A DNA stretch of 64,000 nt from Bdellovibrio sp. ZAP7 (lineage in GTDB: Bacteria; Bdellovibrionota; UBA1018; CAIMNF01). Location of the stretch: positions 1 through 64,000 of the forward strand of contig CAMCGZ010000011.1 of NCBI GenBank assembly GCA_945874535.1, written 5' to 3'. Under the pieces are notes generated by a model, which was not told where the DNA came from, made no database searches, and saw nothing but the letters and a program-made list of their open reading frames with translations. Of this stretch, positions 7,020 to 16,730 are shown one piece after another (the stretch's first letter is position 1; every line of letters begins with the position of its first letter). The translations under genes and the position numbers were made by a program.

Positions 7020-7982
7020 TCAGGCCTGTTTGCGGATCGCTTTCAGGATGTTCCGAACCAAAAAGGGCCCGCCATAGACGAAGCCAGTATAAAGCTGGAT
7101 CTCGCTTGCTCCAGCCCGGAATCTTTCGAGGGCTTCTTCGGGTGTCATGATTCCACCCACCGAGATCAGGGGTAGGCGGGTGTAACTCCGGGCCTCGATC
7201 AATCGCTGACGGGAGTGGGTGGTCAAATTTTGCCCACTCCAGCCTCCGGTGAGTTCTTTCCCCTCATCTATATAGACTCCGCCTTGGGTGTTGGTGAGGA
7301 TGAAGCCGGAAGCCCCCCCCCGATCCAGTGCCTCGATGAGGGTTTGGAGTTCGGTTCCGGTCAGTTCGGGGGCCAGTTTGACCCAAACCGGGATGGATCG
7401 ACCGGTGCTTTCAATCTCGGAACGGACGCGGTTTAGGATGGGGATCAGGGCTTCGGGGGTTTGAAGGGCCCGGAGTCCTGGTGTGTTCGGCGAGCTGACG
7501 TTGATGACGAAGTAATCTGCGAGATCGAGAAAGGATCGAGCGGCTGCCGCGTAGTCTTCGGCTGCAGACTCATCGGGGGTGTCCTTGTTCTTACCGAGGT
7601 TGATCCCGACCTTGAAACCCTCCGGGAGTTTTGGACGGATCCGTCGGACCCGACCGGAGACGATTCCTGCCCCGAGATTGTTGAAGCCCATCCGGTTGAA
7701 CAGGGTTTTATTCTCGGCGTTTCGAAACAGGCGCGGTCGGGGGTTTCCTCCTTGCGGTCTCGGGGTCACGGTCCCGATCTCGACATGGCCGAAACCGAAT
7801 TTCGGCAGCACGTCGAGCAGCTCGGCGTTCTTATCGAAGCCGGCCGCCAATCCGATCGGGTTGTTTTGTATCTTTCGTGGGGCGGGAATGAACCTGGCAA
7901 GCATGCGCATCAGCACCTTGCCCACACCGTGAGCTTCTTCAGCAGGAATCATAAAAAGGAGCGCTCTAGCCAGTGACCACAT
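7020..7982 (-). CDS. pyrD: Dihydroorotate dehydrogenase (quinone), class 2
   Basis: This is a 320-residue FMN enzyme that oxidises dihydroorotate to orotate with quinone in pyrimidine synthesis. NPIGLAAGFDKNAEL, GTVTPRPQGGNPRPRLFR, NRMGFNNLG, VINVSSPNTPGLRALQ (catalytic Ser region), WVKLAPELT, the FMN-phosphate loop around SVGGI and QLYTGFVYGGP are all present. The short N-terminal helical extension (MWSLARALLF) is the class 2 membrane-association element. Length is typical, slightly short. An AGAAGG motif precedes the ATG. It is transcribed divergently from rnr. Confidence 0.96.
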   Translation of the reverse strand: MWSLARALLFMIPAEEAHGVGKVLMRMLARFIPAPRKIQNNPIGLAAGFDKNAELLDVLPKFGFGHVEIGTVTPRPQGGNPRPRLFRNAENKTLFNRMGFNNLGAGIVSGRVRRIRPKLPEGFKVGINLGKNKDTPDESAAEDYAAAARSFLDLADYFVINVSSPNTPGLRALQTPEALIPILNRVRSEIESTGRSIPVWVKLAPELTGTELQTLIEALDRGGASGFILTNTQGGVYIDEGKELTGGWSGQNLTTHSRQRLIEARSYTRLPLISVGGIMTPEEALERFRAGASEIQLYTGFVYGGPFLVRNILKAIRKQA

Positions 7983-8042
7983 GGGGAGCCTTCTACCATG
8001 AAATCCTTAGCTTCATGATGAAAAGATGGCTAAGATGGTTCT

Positions 8043-10316
8043 ATGTCAAAAGTTTTCTACGATCGCTCCGGGAAGGCTCATGTTGTCGGTGATTCAGCGA
8101 AGAAGGGCGGAGGTCAGAAGGCGGCAGACTCCAAGCCGAGAGATCAAAAGACCCGGATCGAGCCCAAGAAGGAGTCTCCCTGGGGTTCCAAGCCGACGGG
8201 TCAGTCGGCAGGTAAACGGGGGGGGAAACCCGGAGGCAAGCCCGGAGGAAAACCCGGTCGTGGGCCCCATCGGGAGTGGGGACGCAAGGAACGTAATGAG
8301 TTGAAGAAGAAGGGGCGCGGTCCGGCCCGCCCGGAGCCCGATCCCTCTTGGATGCGTCTCAAGGGAGTTGTGGATAAGAATAAGCGTGGATCGGCATTCT
8401 TGGTCTTCGACCGGGCCGATCTCGAGGATCTGTTCATCCCCCGGTACTATGTTGATCAGCTCTTTCACGGGGATCGGGTCGAAGTTTTTGTCAGCGAACA
8501 CGGCGAAATCGAGGACCTGAAAGTTCTCGAGCACCGGTTCAAGGAGATTTTCGGAAAGGTCGCCCTCGGAGACGGTCACGTGTTCGGGAAAGAGTTCAAG
8601 AAGACCAAGCAGAAGGCCCGGACCGGCCACTTGGTTTACGAGCGGAAGAAGGCAAAAGAGGAGGTCTACCTCCCCTCCGTTCCGGGTGAAGTCCAAGAAG
8701 GGGATTGGGTCCGCGCCGAGATGGTGTTCGGGGACAATGGCATGACGACCGCCAAGATCCTCGAGCGGATCGGTCCGACCTTGCCAGCCAGCTACGATAT
8801 TCAAATGGTGGCCGGTGAGTTCAATCTGAAAGAGCACCACACCTTCGATGCGGTGAAAGAAGCCGAGAGCTTCCGACTCGAGATCCCCGGGAAAGACGAA
8901 ATCGGTCGTACGGATCTCCGGAATATCCCTTTTTTTACGATCGACGGGGAGAGGGCCCGCGACTTTGACGATGCGGTTTACGTGGAGCGCCTCGAGCATC
9001 ATGGCTACCGCTTGTGGGTGGCGATTGCCGATGTCTCCCACTATGTGAAAGAGGGAACCGCTCTCGATGCCGAGGCCTTTGCACGAGCCACTTCGGTCTA
9101 TTTCCCCGAGCGGGCCTTTCACATGCTTCCCCGGGCCTTGTCGGAAGAGCTGTGTTCACTGAAGCCCCATGTGCCCCGACTTTCGATGGCCTGTTCGATC
9201 GACTACACCAAAGAGGGCAAAAAGGGGGAGATCCGCCTCTATGATGCCATCATAGAATCGCGCCGTCGCGCCACCTATACCGAAATTGAAGCCGAGAAGG
9301 CCGACCCCCGGCACAAAGACCTGTTCGAGCTCTACCGGATCTTGAAGAAGGCCCGCCATGAGCGGGGATCGATCGACTTCGACTTCCCGGAGAGTGAGAT
9401 CATCCTGGATGAAAAATCCGGAGAACCGAGCGATATCGTCGTCAGGGAAAGAAATGACGCCCACCGGCTGATCGAAGAGTTCATGATCGCAGCCAATGAG
9501 TCCGTGACCGAGTGGATGATGGAGCGGAAGCTGCCTTTCGTTTACCGGATCCACGAAGAGCCCTCGATGGAGGCGATCGAGAAGTTCAGGAAGCTTTCCC
9601 GGAATATGGGGGTCGCGCTTTCCGGGCGTGACCAGGGGATCCCCAGACCCCCAACCCTGGCTGCTTTCATCCGGGGGCTCCGGGAGCATCCGGCCGAGCC
9701 GGTTCTCGCCACAGCGCTTTTACGGTCCATGCGCCAAGCGATTTACAGCGCTTCCCACGGTGAGCACTACGGATTGGCCTCCGAGGGTTACACCCACTTC
9801 ACCTCACCGATCCGCCGATATCCGGATTTGATCGTTCATCGACTGCTCCGGGCAACCCTGCACCGGGAAAATCAGAAACAGCGGCATCCTACGGGTAAGG
9901 ATGCCGAAGCTTCGCAGAACCGCCTCGAGGAGATGGCCGAGCACTGCAGTTATCGTGAACGGATTGCGAGTGATGCCGAGCGTGAATCGATCCGATTCAA
10001 GCAGTTGAGAATGATGGCCAAGAATCTCGGAGGAGAGTTCGAGGGCAAGGTGAACGGGCTGACCGATAAGGGGATGTTCATCCAGCTCTGGCACCCCTAT
10101 TGCGAAGGGATGGTTCCCGTCGACAGCATGAAAGACGATTGGTACGAATTCAACGAGGAGCGGATGATTCTCGCCGGTCGCAAGAAGAAGCGGACCTTCA
10201 CCATCGGAATGAAAGTGACCATCCGGGTGGTTTCAGTCGATTTGGACCAGCGGAGGGTGGAGTTCGCTCTTCTGGATGGCCCCGAGGATTCGACAAAGAC
10301 CCCCAAGCGGGGTTAA
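8043..10316 (+). CDS. rnr: Ribonuclease R (RNB-family 3'-5' exoribonuclease)
   Basis: This is a 757-residue hydrolytic exoribonuclease that degrades structured RNA. The N-terminal about 100 residues are a basic Gly/Lys tract with GGKP repeats unlike the usual HTH. OB/cold-shock-type domains follow, then the RNB catalytic domain with ARDFDDAVYVE near residue 306, VAIADVSHYV, SPIRRYPDLIVHRLL, and a C-terminal S1 domain (GKVNGLTDKGMFIQLW). Catalytic Asp residues are present. No Shine-Dalgarno is seen; TAAGAT at 8031-8036 lies 6 bases before the ATG, so the message may be leaderless. ubiB follows after 9 bp. Confidence 0.95.
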   Translation: MSKVFYDRSGKAHVVGDSAKKGGGQKAADSKPRDQKTRIEPKKESPWGSKPTGQSAGKRGGKPGGKPGGKPGRGPHREWGRKERNELKKKGRGPARPEPDPSWMRLKGVVDKNKRGSAFLVFDRADLEDLFIPRYYVDQLFHGDRVEVFVSEHGEIEDLKVLEHRFKEIFGKVALGDGHVFGKEFKKTKQKARTGHLVYERKKAKEEVYLPSVPGEVQEGDWVRAEMVFGDNGMTTAKILERIGPTLPASYDIQMVAGEFNLKEHHTFDAVKEAESFRLEIPGKDEIGRTDLRNIPFFTIDGERARDFDDAVYVERLEHHGYRLWVAIADVSHYVKEGTALDAEAFARATSVYFPERAFHMLPRALSEELCSLKPHVPRLSMACSIDYTKEGKKGEIRLYDAIIESRRRATYTEIEAEKADPRHKDLFELYRILKKARHERGSIDFDFPESEIILDEKSGEPSDIVVRERNDAHRLIEEFMIAANESVTEWMMERKLPFVYRIHEEPSMEAIEKFRKLSRNMGVALSGRDQGIPRPPTLAAFIRGLREHPAEPVLATALLRSMRQAIYSASHGEHYGLASEGYTHFTSPIRRYPDLIVHRLLRATLHRENQKQRHPTGKDAEASQNRLEEMAEHCSYRERIASDAERESIRFKQLRMMAKNLGGEFEGKVNGLTDKGMFIQLWHPYCEGMVPVDSMKDDWYEFNEERMILAGRKKKRTFTIGMKVTIRVVSVDLDQRRVEFALLDGPEDSTKTPKRG

Positions 10317-10325
10317 GCTCTCACC

Positions 10326-11996
10326 ATGGGCTTGGTCAGACGCAGCATTCAGTTCTCCCGTGCCATGAAAGGTGCCGGAAGGCTCCGGCAGATTGTCTCC
10401 GTACTCTCGAAGCACGGCTTCGGAGATGTGATCCAGCGCCTGGGTTTGGGAAGCATGCTCCCGAGCGGGTTGGCCAAGTGGGTTGATGCAGAAGAGACAA
10501 AAGGTGTCGGGGAACGGATGCGCCTCGCATTCCAGGAGCTCGGCCCCACGTTTGTCAAACTCGGTCAGGTCCTTTCGATGCGCCCCGACCTCGTGCCGGA
10601 GCAGGTGGTCGAGGAGTTGGTGAAGTTGCAGGATCAGGTTTCTCCCTTGCCCTTCAGTACCATTCAAGAAGTTCTGAATCGGGAACTCGGCTTCAAATTA
10701 CAGGCCCGCTTCCAGGAGATCAGCCCTTCTCCTCTGGGGTCTGCCAGCATCGGGCAGGTGCACGAAGCCATATTGGCCACCGGAGAAAAGGTCGTCATTA
10801 AGGTACTCCGTCCTGATATCCGGAAATCGATCGAAACCGACATCTCGCTCCTGACATTGCTTGCGGAGATGTTCGAGAAATACTTTCCGGAATTGAGTGT
10901 CTTGAATCCACGGGTTTTCGTGGAGGAGTTTTTCAAGTCGCTCCAGTACGAGCTCGATTTCAAGATCGAAGCGAACAACATTGAAAAAATCGCCAAGAAC
11001 TCGACCGATTTTCCCGATCTGATTTTCCCGAAGGTGTACCACGAGCTCTCTACCCACGAGGTTTTGGTGCTCGAGCGATTCGAGGGGATCCGACTCAATG
11101 ACCGGGAGGCGGTGCTCGGGGCACCCATCGATCGGAACAAGATTGCCACACTGGGGGCCCGCGCTTTTCTGGTCTCGGTCCTGAAGCACGGTTTATTCCA
11201 CGGGGATCTTCACGGAGGCAATCTGTTCATCCTGCCGGGTGACCGGCTCGGTGTGATCGACTTCGGAATCGTGGGGAGACTTTCTCAGAAATCACGGGAT
11301 CAGCTCGTCACCATGGTCTGGGCCTTGATCCAGGAAGATTATGAAACCCTGTGTTACACCTACGCAGAGCTCGGTTCGGCCGATACTTCGATCGATTTCG
11401 ATTCTTTCCAGCGTGAGGTGAGGAATGTCCTTTCTCCTTATCTCGGGCTCAGTCTGAATGATGTCAATTCCGGTCGTGTCCTGATCGAGGCGACCAAAAT
11501 CGCCGCCAAGTACAATATCCGCGTTCCGGGTGACTGGATGCTCGTGTTCCGGGCCATTCTGACCATGGAGGGGATGGGGCGCTTGCTCGATCCGAAGTTC
11601 GATCTCATTGCGATGGGTGAGACCCTCATCGTCGACCTGGTCAAGATCCAGCTGGCTCCGGCCCGTTTGAAGGGTGAGGCCTGGAAAATTTCAAAAGAGC
11701 TGATCTCACTGCTCGAGGTCCTTCCTCGGAATCTCCGCTGGGCCATCCGGCGTTTTGCCAAGAACGATTATGCGCTCGAAATCCGTTCACCCGAAGTGCT
11801 GAAGCTGTCCCAACAGGTGGATCGGGGTTCTAGACGGATGGCGCGCGCTCTGTCGGGTACCGGATTGCTGATCACCGGTGCGATGCTCTTCCAGTCGGAG
11901 AAAGCCTACCAATGGGAGGATTATCCGGTGATGGGGCTCGCATTCCTGGCGGCCGGGCTGTTCTTCATTTTGCGCTCAACAAGCGGAAAGCCCTGA
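10326..11996 (+). CDS. ubiB: UbiB/ABC1/AarF-family protein kinase-like protein
   Basis: This 556-residue atypical kinase family member supports quinone biosynthesis in the inner membrane. Family marks: FVKLGQVLSMRPDLVP (KxGQ), GSASIGQVHEA near residue 137, HGDLHGGNLF near 292 (catalytic loop), VIDFGIVG near 312 (metal-binding DFG). Two C-terminal transmembrane helices are visible (about 510-552: LLITGAMLF, GLAFLAAGLFFILR). It lies 9 bp after rnr, so the two probably share a transcript. Its last 21 bp overlap the convergent GNAT gene. The exact ubiquinone or menaquinone role cannot be read from the sequence. Confidence 0.92.
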   Translation: MGLVRRSIQFSRAMKGAGRLRQIVSVLSKHGFGDVIQRLGLGSMLPSGLAKWVDAEETKGVGERMRLAFQELGPTFVKLGQVLSMRPDLVPEQVVEELVKLQDQVSPLPFSTIQEVLNRELGFKLQARFQEISPSPLGSASIGQVHEAILATGEKVVIKVLRPDIRKSIETDISLLTLLAEMFEKYFPELSVLNPRVFVEEFFKSLQYELDFKIEANNIEKIAKNSTDFPDLIFPKVYHELSTHEVLVLERFEGIRLNDREAVLGAPIDRNKIATLGARAFLVSVLKHGLFHGDLHGGNLFILPGDRLGVIDFGIVGRLSQKSRDQLVTMVWALIQEDYETLCYTYAELGSADTSIDFDSFQREVRNVLSPYLGLSLNDVNSGRVLIEATKIAAKYNIRVPGDWMLVFRAILTMEGMGRLLDPKFDLIAMGETLIVDLVKIQLAPARLKGEAWKISKELISLLEVLPRNLRWAIRRFAKNDYALEIRSPEVLKLSQQVDRGSRRMARALSGTGLLITGAMLFQSEKAYQWEDYPVMGLAFLAAGLFFILRSTSGKP

Positions 11997-12824
11997 TACC
12001 CAGAACTCGGGATTCCACGGGCTTCCTTTTTTCAGCGGACGGGCCAGACAAAGGTTTTCGCGATAGCCGTCTGCAGTCTTGAACCCCATTCGCTCGAGAT
12101 CGCTCTGCGTACCGATGATCTGTGCGATCGGACACTCGAGATAGAGGTAATAGAGGAGCTTTTGAATTCCAGCGGGGTCTCCTCCGGTTTCGTGGACGAT
12201 GTGTTTCAGGTCCATGCCCCGCTCATAAGCCACGTAGCAGAATGGATTTGAAAAGGAGAGCCACCGGACCGAGCGGTGGGCAAAGACCCAGTCGCGGTCA
12301 CCGGCAAGAAACCGGATGCCGGACTTCCGTGCCAACAAGTCGGACCAGATTTTTTCGTTGAGACCTTCGAGCGGAGGATTGGACTGAAGTCCGCTCACGG
12401 GAATCGATAAATCCGAAATCAGGAAGCGCCACTGGGTTCCCTCCAGTCGGAAGCCCTGCTTTCCGTAAAATTCGTGTTCGGATCCCCACAGAAGAGACCA
12501 AGTACATCCGCTTGCGTCGATTCTGCGCATGGCTTCCTGAAGCAAAAAGGAGCTGAAACCGCGCCCGCGGTGCTTCTCGTCCGTGGCAACGGCTCCGATC
12601 AGTGCGACACGCTCGATACCTCTCGAGGTTTGCATGTCGCCAGTCCTTATCCCCACGTGGCTGATCAGTTTCCCCTGATCGATCAACCCGAGACGGGTCA
12701 CTCCGCCCGAGCCCCATACGGGGAAGTCCTCGAAGAAGCGCCTCCCCGAGGGATAACCGAACGACCGGGTGACCAGTTCATCGACCAGTCCCGCGCGCGA
12801 GGTTTCGATCAGTTCCGGAGTCAC
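11976..12824 (-). CDS. GNAT-family N-acetyltransferase
   Basis: This 282-residue protein has a GNAT fold in its first half. [25 protein letters not shown] carries the acetyl-CoA pyrophosphate-binding R/Q-x-x-G-x-G/A loop (RGRGF), followed by [15 protein letters not shown], the usual beta5-alpha4 segment. The C-terminal half (about 150-282) is an extra domain as in Eis-like enzymes. The substrate is unknown. It starts with GTG overlapping the transketolase stop (GTGA), so it is co-transcribed with tkt. The end overlaps the ubiB end by 21 bp in antisense orientation. Confidence 0.88.
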   Translation of the reverse strand: MTPELIETSRAGLVDELVTRSFGYPSGRRFFEDFPVWGSGGVTRLGLIDQGKLISHVGIRTGDMQTSRGIERVALIGAVATDEKHRGRGFSSFLLQEAMRRIDASGCTWSLLWGSEHEFYGKQGFRLEGTQWRFLISDLSIPVSGLQSNPPLEGLNEKIWSDLLARKSGIRFLAGDRDWVFAHRSVRWLSFSNPFCYVAYERGMDLKHIVHETGGDPAGIQKLLYYLYLECPIAQIIGTQSDLERMGFKTADGYRENLCLARPLKKGSPWNPEFWVSGLSAC

Positions 12825-14827
12825 GCCCCTGGGCTCACCATCCGGTCCGCAATGAGAGAAGCGGTCAGACCGAACTTTTCATAAATTTTAGCGGCCGGAG
12901 CGGAGGCTCCGTAATCGTCGACGCCGAACTGAAGGCCCTCGCGACCCGTGATCTGCGCCCACCCCAGCGTAATCCCTGCTTCGATCGAGGCGACTTTCGA
13001 GCAAGCGGCGGGAATCACCTGTTCCCGATAGGCGCGATCCTGCTTCAAGAAGAGTTCGAGCGAGGGCATGGAAACCACTCTTGATGAAACTCCGCGTTTC
13101 TTCAGTTCGTCGCGGGTTTCGAGAGCCAGACCGACTTCCGAACCGGTGGCGACGAGGATCCAATTAAATGCCGGAGTGTCCGAGAGCACATAGGCACCCC
13201 GCTGAAGGCCTTTCTCGGAGCCGAACACGGTCCGATCGAGAGTCTTCAGTTTCTGCCGACTCAATACGAGTGCGGTCGGACCCCCTTTGTTCTTCATGGC
13301 GAAGGCCCAGGCTTCTTTGGCCTCATTCGCGTCGGCCGGACGGAGTGTGGTCAGATTCGGGATCCCCCGGAGGCTCATCAGGTGTTCGACCGGTTGATGG
13401 GTGGGGCCGTCTTCTCCGAGCCCGATCGAGTCGTGGGTGAACACGAATACCACCGGCAAACGATTCATGGCGGCCAGGCGGATGGCCGGCTTCATGTAGT
13501 CGGCGAAGCAGAAGAAGGTTGCGGTGAAAGTGCGTAGCCCGCCATGGTAGGCAATGCCGTTCGCAATCGCGCCCATGGCATGCTCACGAACGCCATAGTG
13601 GATGTTCCGGCCCGTGCCGTTGACACCCTCGAAGGATCCGCCCTCGCGAATGAGGGTGTTGGTCGAGCAGGACAGATCCGCATCCCCGCCGAAAAACAGA
13701 GGGTGGCACTGAGCGATCGCATTGAGCACCTTGCCTGCGGATTCACGGGAGGCGAAATCCTCGCCCGGCCTGAAAATCGGAAGGGCTGAGTCGAACCCGT
13801 CGGGGAGCCCCTCCTTCACGGCAAGCTCGTAGAGGGCTGCCTTCTCAGGTGAAGTGTTTTTCAAATTTTGAAGTTTCTGATTCCATTGTTTCTCGATCGA
13901 CGAACCGCGATCCGAGGCGGATTGGAAATGCCGGAGGGCCTCGGCGGGCACAGTGAAGGGCTGGCTTGCTTCCCAGCCAAGAGCCTTCTTGGTGAGGGCC
14001 ACTTCGTCCGGACCGAGAGGGGATCCGTGTGCGGAACTCTTGCCCGCTTTGTTTGGAGATCCGTATCCGATCGTGGTTTTGAAAATGATCAGCGAAGGGC
14101 GAATCAGGTCGGCTTTGGCATCACGGATAGCCAGGTCGATCGCCGTAAGATCGGTGTCGGCATTCGAAACGGTGATCACTTGCCAGCCATAGCTCTCGTA
14201 GCGTTTTGCCACATTTTCGGTGAAGGTCAAAGAGGTGGGGCCGTCGAGCGAAATGTCGTTCGAGTCGTAAAGGTAGATGAGCTTTCCGAGCTTGAGGTGA
14301 CCCGCGAGGGAGGCGGCTTCTGTAGAAACGCCCTCCATCAGATCACCATCTCCCACCAGGCAATAAGTGTGGTGGTCGACCAAATCATGACCCGGAGTGT
14401 TCAGTAACGAGGCCAGTTTTCGCTCGGCAATCGCCATCCCGACTGCGTTCGCAGCGCCTTGACCCAGCGGGCCGGTAGTGGCTTCGATTCCGGGTGTGTG
14501 GTGGAATTCGGGATGCCCGGGTGTCAGGCTTCCGAGTTGTCGGAAGTTTTTGATCTGTTCGAGCGGGAGCGGGTAGCCATAGAGGTGCAACAAACTGTAT
14601 GCGAGCATGCTGCCGTGTCCGGCAGAAAGGACAAATCGGTCGCGATCAAAAAACGCTGGGTTTCCCGGATTGAATTTCAGATGGCGTTGAAACAACACAT
14701 AGGAAAACGGTGCTGCGCCCAGGGGCAGACCCGGATGACCCGAGTTCGCCTTTTGAATCGCATCGATCGAAAGGGTTCTGATCGTGTTGATACACAGCCA
14801 GTCAATTTTTTGAAAATCATTTTCCAT
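12821..14827 (-). CDS. tkt: Transketolase
   Basis: This 668-residue thiamine-diphosphate enzyme of the pentose-phosphate pathway moves two-carbon ketol units between sugar phosphates. Visible features: [21 protein letters not shown] near the N-terminus, the TPP motif GDGDLMEG...N near residue 156, [18 protein letters not shown] with catalytic and substrate residues in the second domain, and an intact C-terminal domain. The ATG at 14827 is preferred over an upstream TTG at 14908, which would put the start inside divergent exbB. The 668-residue length matches the family. Confidence 0.97.
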   Translation of the reverse strand: MENDFQKIDWLCINTIRTLSIDAIQKANSGHPGLPLGAAPFSYVLFQRHLKFNPGNPAFFDRDRFVLSAGHGSMLAYSLLHLYGYPLPLEQIKNFRQLGSLTPGHPEFHHTPGIEATTGPLGQGAANAVGMAIAERKLASLLNTPGHDLVDHHTYCLVGDGDLMEGVSTEAASLAGHLKLGKLIYLYDSNDISLDGPTSLTFTENVAKRYESYGWQVITVSNADTDLTAIDLAIRDAKADLIRPSLIIFKTTIGYGSPNKAGKSSAHGSPLGPDEVALTKKALGWEASQPFTVPAEALRHFQSASDRGSSIEKQWNQKLQNLKNTSPEKAALYELAVKEGLPDGFDSALPIFRPGEDFASRESAGKVLNAIAQCHPLFFGGDADLSCSTNTLIREGGSFEGVNGTGRNIHYGVREHAMGAIANGIAYHGGLRTFTATFFCFADYMKPAIRLAAMNRLPVVFVFTHDSIGLGEDGPTHQPVEHLMSLRGIPNLTTLRPADANEAKEAWAFAMKNKGGPTALVLSRQKLKTLDRTVFGSEKGLQRGAYVLSDTPAFNWILVATGSEVGLALETRDELKKRGVSSRVVSMPSLELFLKQDRAYREQVIPAACSKVASIEAGITLGWAQITGREGLQFGVDDYGASAPAAKIYEKFGLTASLIADRMVSPGA

Positions 14828-14865
14828 ATGTACGACCACCCTACCATCATCTAGACTGATTTTAT

Positions 14866-15468
14866 ATGGCGAACTGGATTCAGTTGATGGGTTGGGGAGC
14901 GCGGGCAATCATGTTGATTCTGCTCTTCTTGTCGGTTTGGTCTGTGGCGATCATGCTCGATCGGAGAAAGGTGTTCCGGACGGAGTTGGCAGGCACCACG
15001 CTCGACGAACTCAAGATGCGGATCGAGAGCTCTAATGGTTCAACCTTGAAAGAGTGGGCTGAGAAAAACCCTTCATTTCTTGCAGGTGTGGTTCGGGTCG
15101 CTCTTGGCGCCGGATCGGGTAACGAATCGGTGGATCGGGCGGTTCAGGCCTATCTCACCGAGCGCAAACTGATGATGGAGCGGGGCCTGAGTCTTTTGGC
15201 CACATTCGCTGCAAACTCAGCGTTCATCGGACTTCTCGGGACAGTCATGGGGATCATCCAGAGCTTCGGAATCCTCTCTTCGCAACAGGGTTCGGCCATG
15301 AATGCTGTGATGTTCGGGCTGGCAGAGGCACTCGTGACCACTGCGATCGGGATTTTTGTCGCTGTTCCCGCCGCCATCGCATACAACCATTTTTCACAGA
15401 AACTACGCAATGCCACGCAAGAGGCGGGTGCCGTGAGGGATTGGCTGATCTCCAAGGCGGGTCGCTGA
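14866..15468 (+). CDS. exbB: MotA/TolQ/ExbB proton-channel family protein
   Basis: This 200-residue inner-membrane protein has three transmembrane helices: about 12-31, 107-132 ([20 protein letters not shown]) and 150-175 ([22 protein letters not shown]). The TVMGI and [10 protein letters not shown] motifs are conserved in TolQ/ExbB, which couple proton flow to outer-membrane processes. It is followed without a gap (TGAATG) by the TolR/ExbD partner. TolA/TonB and TolB/Pal genes are not nearby, so Tol and Exb roles cannot be told apart. TAGACT 8 bases before the ATG hints at a short leader. Confidence 0.92.
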   Translation: MANWIQLMGWGARAIMLILLFLSVWSVAIMLDRRKVFRTELAGTTLDELKMRIESSNGSTLKEWAEKNPSFLAGVVRVALGAGSGNESVDRAVQAYLTERKLMMERGLSLLATFAANSAFIGLLGTVMGIIQSFGILSSQQGSAMNAVMFGLAEALVTTAIGIFVAVPAAIAYNHFSQKLRNATQEAGAVRDWLISKAGR

Positions 15469-15885
15469 ATGGCCGGTGGAATCCACGGCTCCGGCCAGGA
15501 AGAAATGCCGACCATCTCGGAGATCAACGTCACACCGTTTGTGGATGTGGTGCTCGTGCTCCTGGTGATTTTCATGGTGACTGCTCCGATGCTGGTGCGC
15601 GAGCAAATGAACGTCAACTTGCCGAAAGCCAGTTCGGGTGAGAAATCGGCAGCCAAGTCGGTGTCGATTGTGATCGACAAGGCGGGTACGGTGCTGTTGA
15701 TGGAGAAGCCTGTCCCAATGGAGTTGCTCGGTGAGGAAATCAAGAAGCTCCTGGCCGAAAGCCCCGATGCCCAAGCGGTGATCAGTGCGGATGAGGAGTC
15801 CCGTCATGGAGACGTGGTGAAGGTGATGGACATCCTGAAGGGTGCCGGTCTCAGCCGGTTTGCGATTCAGATCGACAGAAAGTGA
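15469..15885 (+). CDS. exbD: ExbD/TolR biopolymer transport protein
   Basis: This is a 138-residue protein. Cytoplasmic N-terminus MPTISEINVTPFVDVVLVLL contains the conserved 'NVTPFVDV' with the proton-carrying Asp at the start of the single membrane helix (about 24-43), then a periplasmic domain with the ExbD-type fold (SIVIDKAGTVLLMEKPVP, VISADEESRHGDVVKVMD). It starts immediately after the exbB stop, as expected for a 5:2 ExbB:ExbD complex made from one mRNA. The C-terminus is immediately next to a convergent small exported-protein gene. Confidence 0.95.
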   Translation: MAGGIHGSGQEEMPTISEINVTPFVDVVLVLLVIFMVTAPMLVREQMNVNLPKASSGEKSAAKSVSIVIDKAGTVLLMEKPVPMELLGEEIKKLLAESPDAQAVISADEESRHGDVVKVMDILKGAGLSRFAIQIDRK

Positions 15886-16077
15886 TCAGCTTGCCGGCCG
15901 ATCTTCAGATTCGATCACATCGGTGATCGGTGAAAAGCCGGGCGTGCGCTCACCCTGGCGGTAGTCCCGCAACTCGGGTTGGCGGATCAGGTTGCCGTTC
16001 ACCGATTCGCTCTCGGTGACGTTTGCCAGGACGGTGACCGAACCGGTCAGGGTCAGAAAAACAACCAGGAATCTCAT
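15886..16077 (-). CDS. Small exported protein of unknown function
   Basis: This 63-residue protein has a signal peptide (MRFLVVFLTLTGSVTVLA, likely cleaved near residue 18-19) and a short hydrophilic mature part with no recognised domain. The start is chosen because a GAAGGAA motif lies about 9 bases upstream; the longer in-frame start would lack a signal sequence. Its stop is directly adjacent to the exbD stop. Confidence 0.65.
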   Translation of the reverse strand: MRFLVVFLTLTGSVTVLANVTESESVNGNLIRQPELRDYRQGERTPGFSPITDVIESEDRPAS

Positions 16078-16150
16078 ACGTGCCGCGTTCCTTCCCTCGG
16101 AGTACTCCCGAGGTTCTTCGATTTTATCCGGCGCGTCCAAGGGGTGCAAA

Positions 16151-16185
16151 CAAAAAGATCCGGTTGAGCCGAACTCAACCGGATC
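16151..16185 (-). terminator. Rho-independent terminator
   Basis: GATCCGGTTGAG (16157-16168) and CTCAACCGGATC (16174-16185) form a perfect 12-bp stem with a 5-nt loop. On the minus strand it is followed by TTTTTGTTTG. It ends the two-gene unit just upstream (16189-16579). Confidence 0.9.
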
Positions 16186-16188
16186 CAT

Positions 16189-16392
16189 TTATGCTGCCCT
16201 CTTCTTGCGTTGAGGCGGAGCCTTTCCCCCGAGCCAGGACTCGAAAACCTTGGAGGCTTTCTTGGGGTCCCGCTCAATGAGGCGGGCAAGGTCTTTTACG
16301 CATGTGTCAATTTCCTGCCGTGTGGTTGTGGAGGGAGTGGACTTTGCGTTCCCGGTCTTGCCTTCGGGATGGGCTAACTTAAGCTGCTTCAT
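16189..16392 (-). CDS. Small basic protein with a FliF-tail-like motif
   Basis: This is a 67-residue basic protein. A disordered N-terminal half is followed by DLARLIERDPKKASKVFESWLGG (about residues 34-56) and a KKKR-type tail. The pattern 'L..L...(D/N)P.k.a.v...WL' is that of the extreme C-terminus of the flagellar MS-ring protein FliF, the part bound by the N-terminal domain of FliG. No membrane segment or other FliF region is present. The ATG at 16392 overlaps the end of the upstream small gene by 14 bp. The similarity is read by eye only. Confidence 0.65.
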   Translation of the reverse strand: MKQLKLAHPEGKTGNAKSTPSTTTRQEIDTCVKDLARLIERDPKKASKVFESWLGGKAPPQRKKRAA

Positions 16393-16579
16393 GATTTTCA
16401 AAATTACGTGCGGTATTCATTTCTTCGCGGCGGATCGAGTCGAGCTGATCTTCCGAGATTGGGGCCATGAAAACCTCGTCTCCGATGATGGAGAAGGCGA
16501 ACCAACGATCGCCAAGTTTTTGATAGAGAACATCGACATCCATCTCTTGAGCATTCGAATTGTTTGAGTTCCGGTTCAT
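16379..16579 (-). CDS. Small protein of unknown function
   Basis: This 66-residue acidic protein contains DVLYQKLGDRWFAFSIIGDEVFMAPI, a beta-hairpin-like segment, then a charged helix. No family is recognised. It has a clear Shine-Dalgarno (AGGAGG, 5-6 bases before the ATG) and is translationally coupled to the FliF-tail-like gene. It is transcribed divergently from the PilZ gene at 16731. Confidence 0.7.
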   Translation of the reverse strand: MNRNSNNSNAQEMDVDVLYQKLGDRWFAFSIIGDEVFMAPISEDQLDSIRREEMNTARNFENHEAA

Positions 16580-16730
16580 GTAATCCTCCTGGTCAGACAG
16601 TTCGGTTGGTGGCGGCTTCCGGACCGCACATCACACTCTTCGGAAGGGGTCCGCAAACCTGAATGGTGAACTTTTGCCCATTCAAGAAAAAACGGTGAGT
16701 GTCCGAAAGAGTCTCAAGAGGAGACGATCC

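Noticed and set aside
11438-11761. 107-codon minus-strand ORF within ubiB
   Set aside because: Antisense shadow; the plus-strand kinase motifs are intact across it.
14828-14908. Upstream extension of transketolase to a TTG at 14908
   Set aside because: It would overlap the start of divergent exbB and adds sequence not seen in transketolases.
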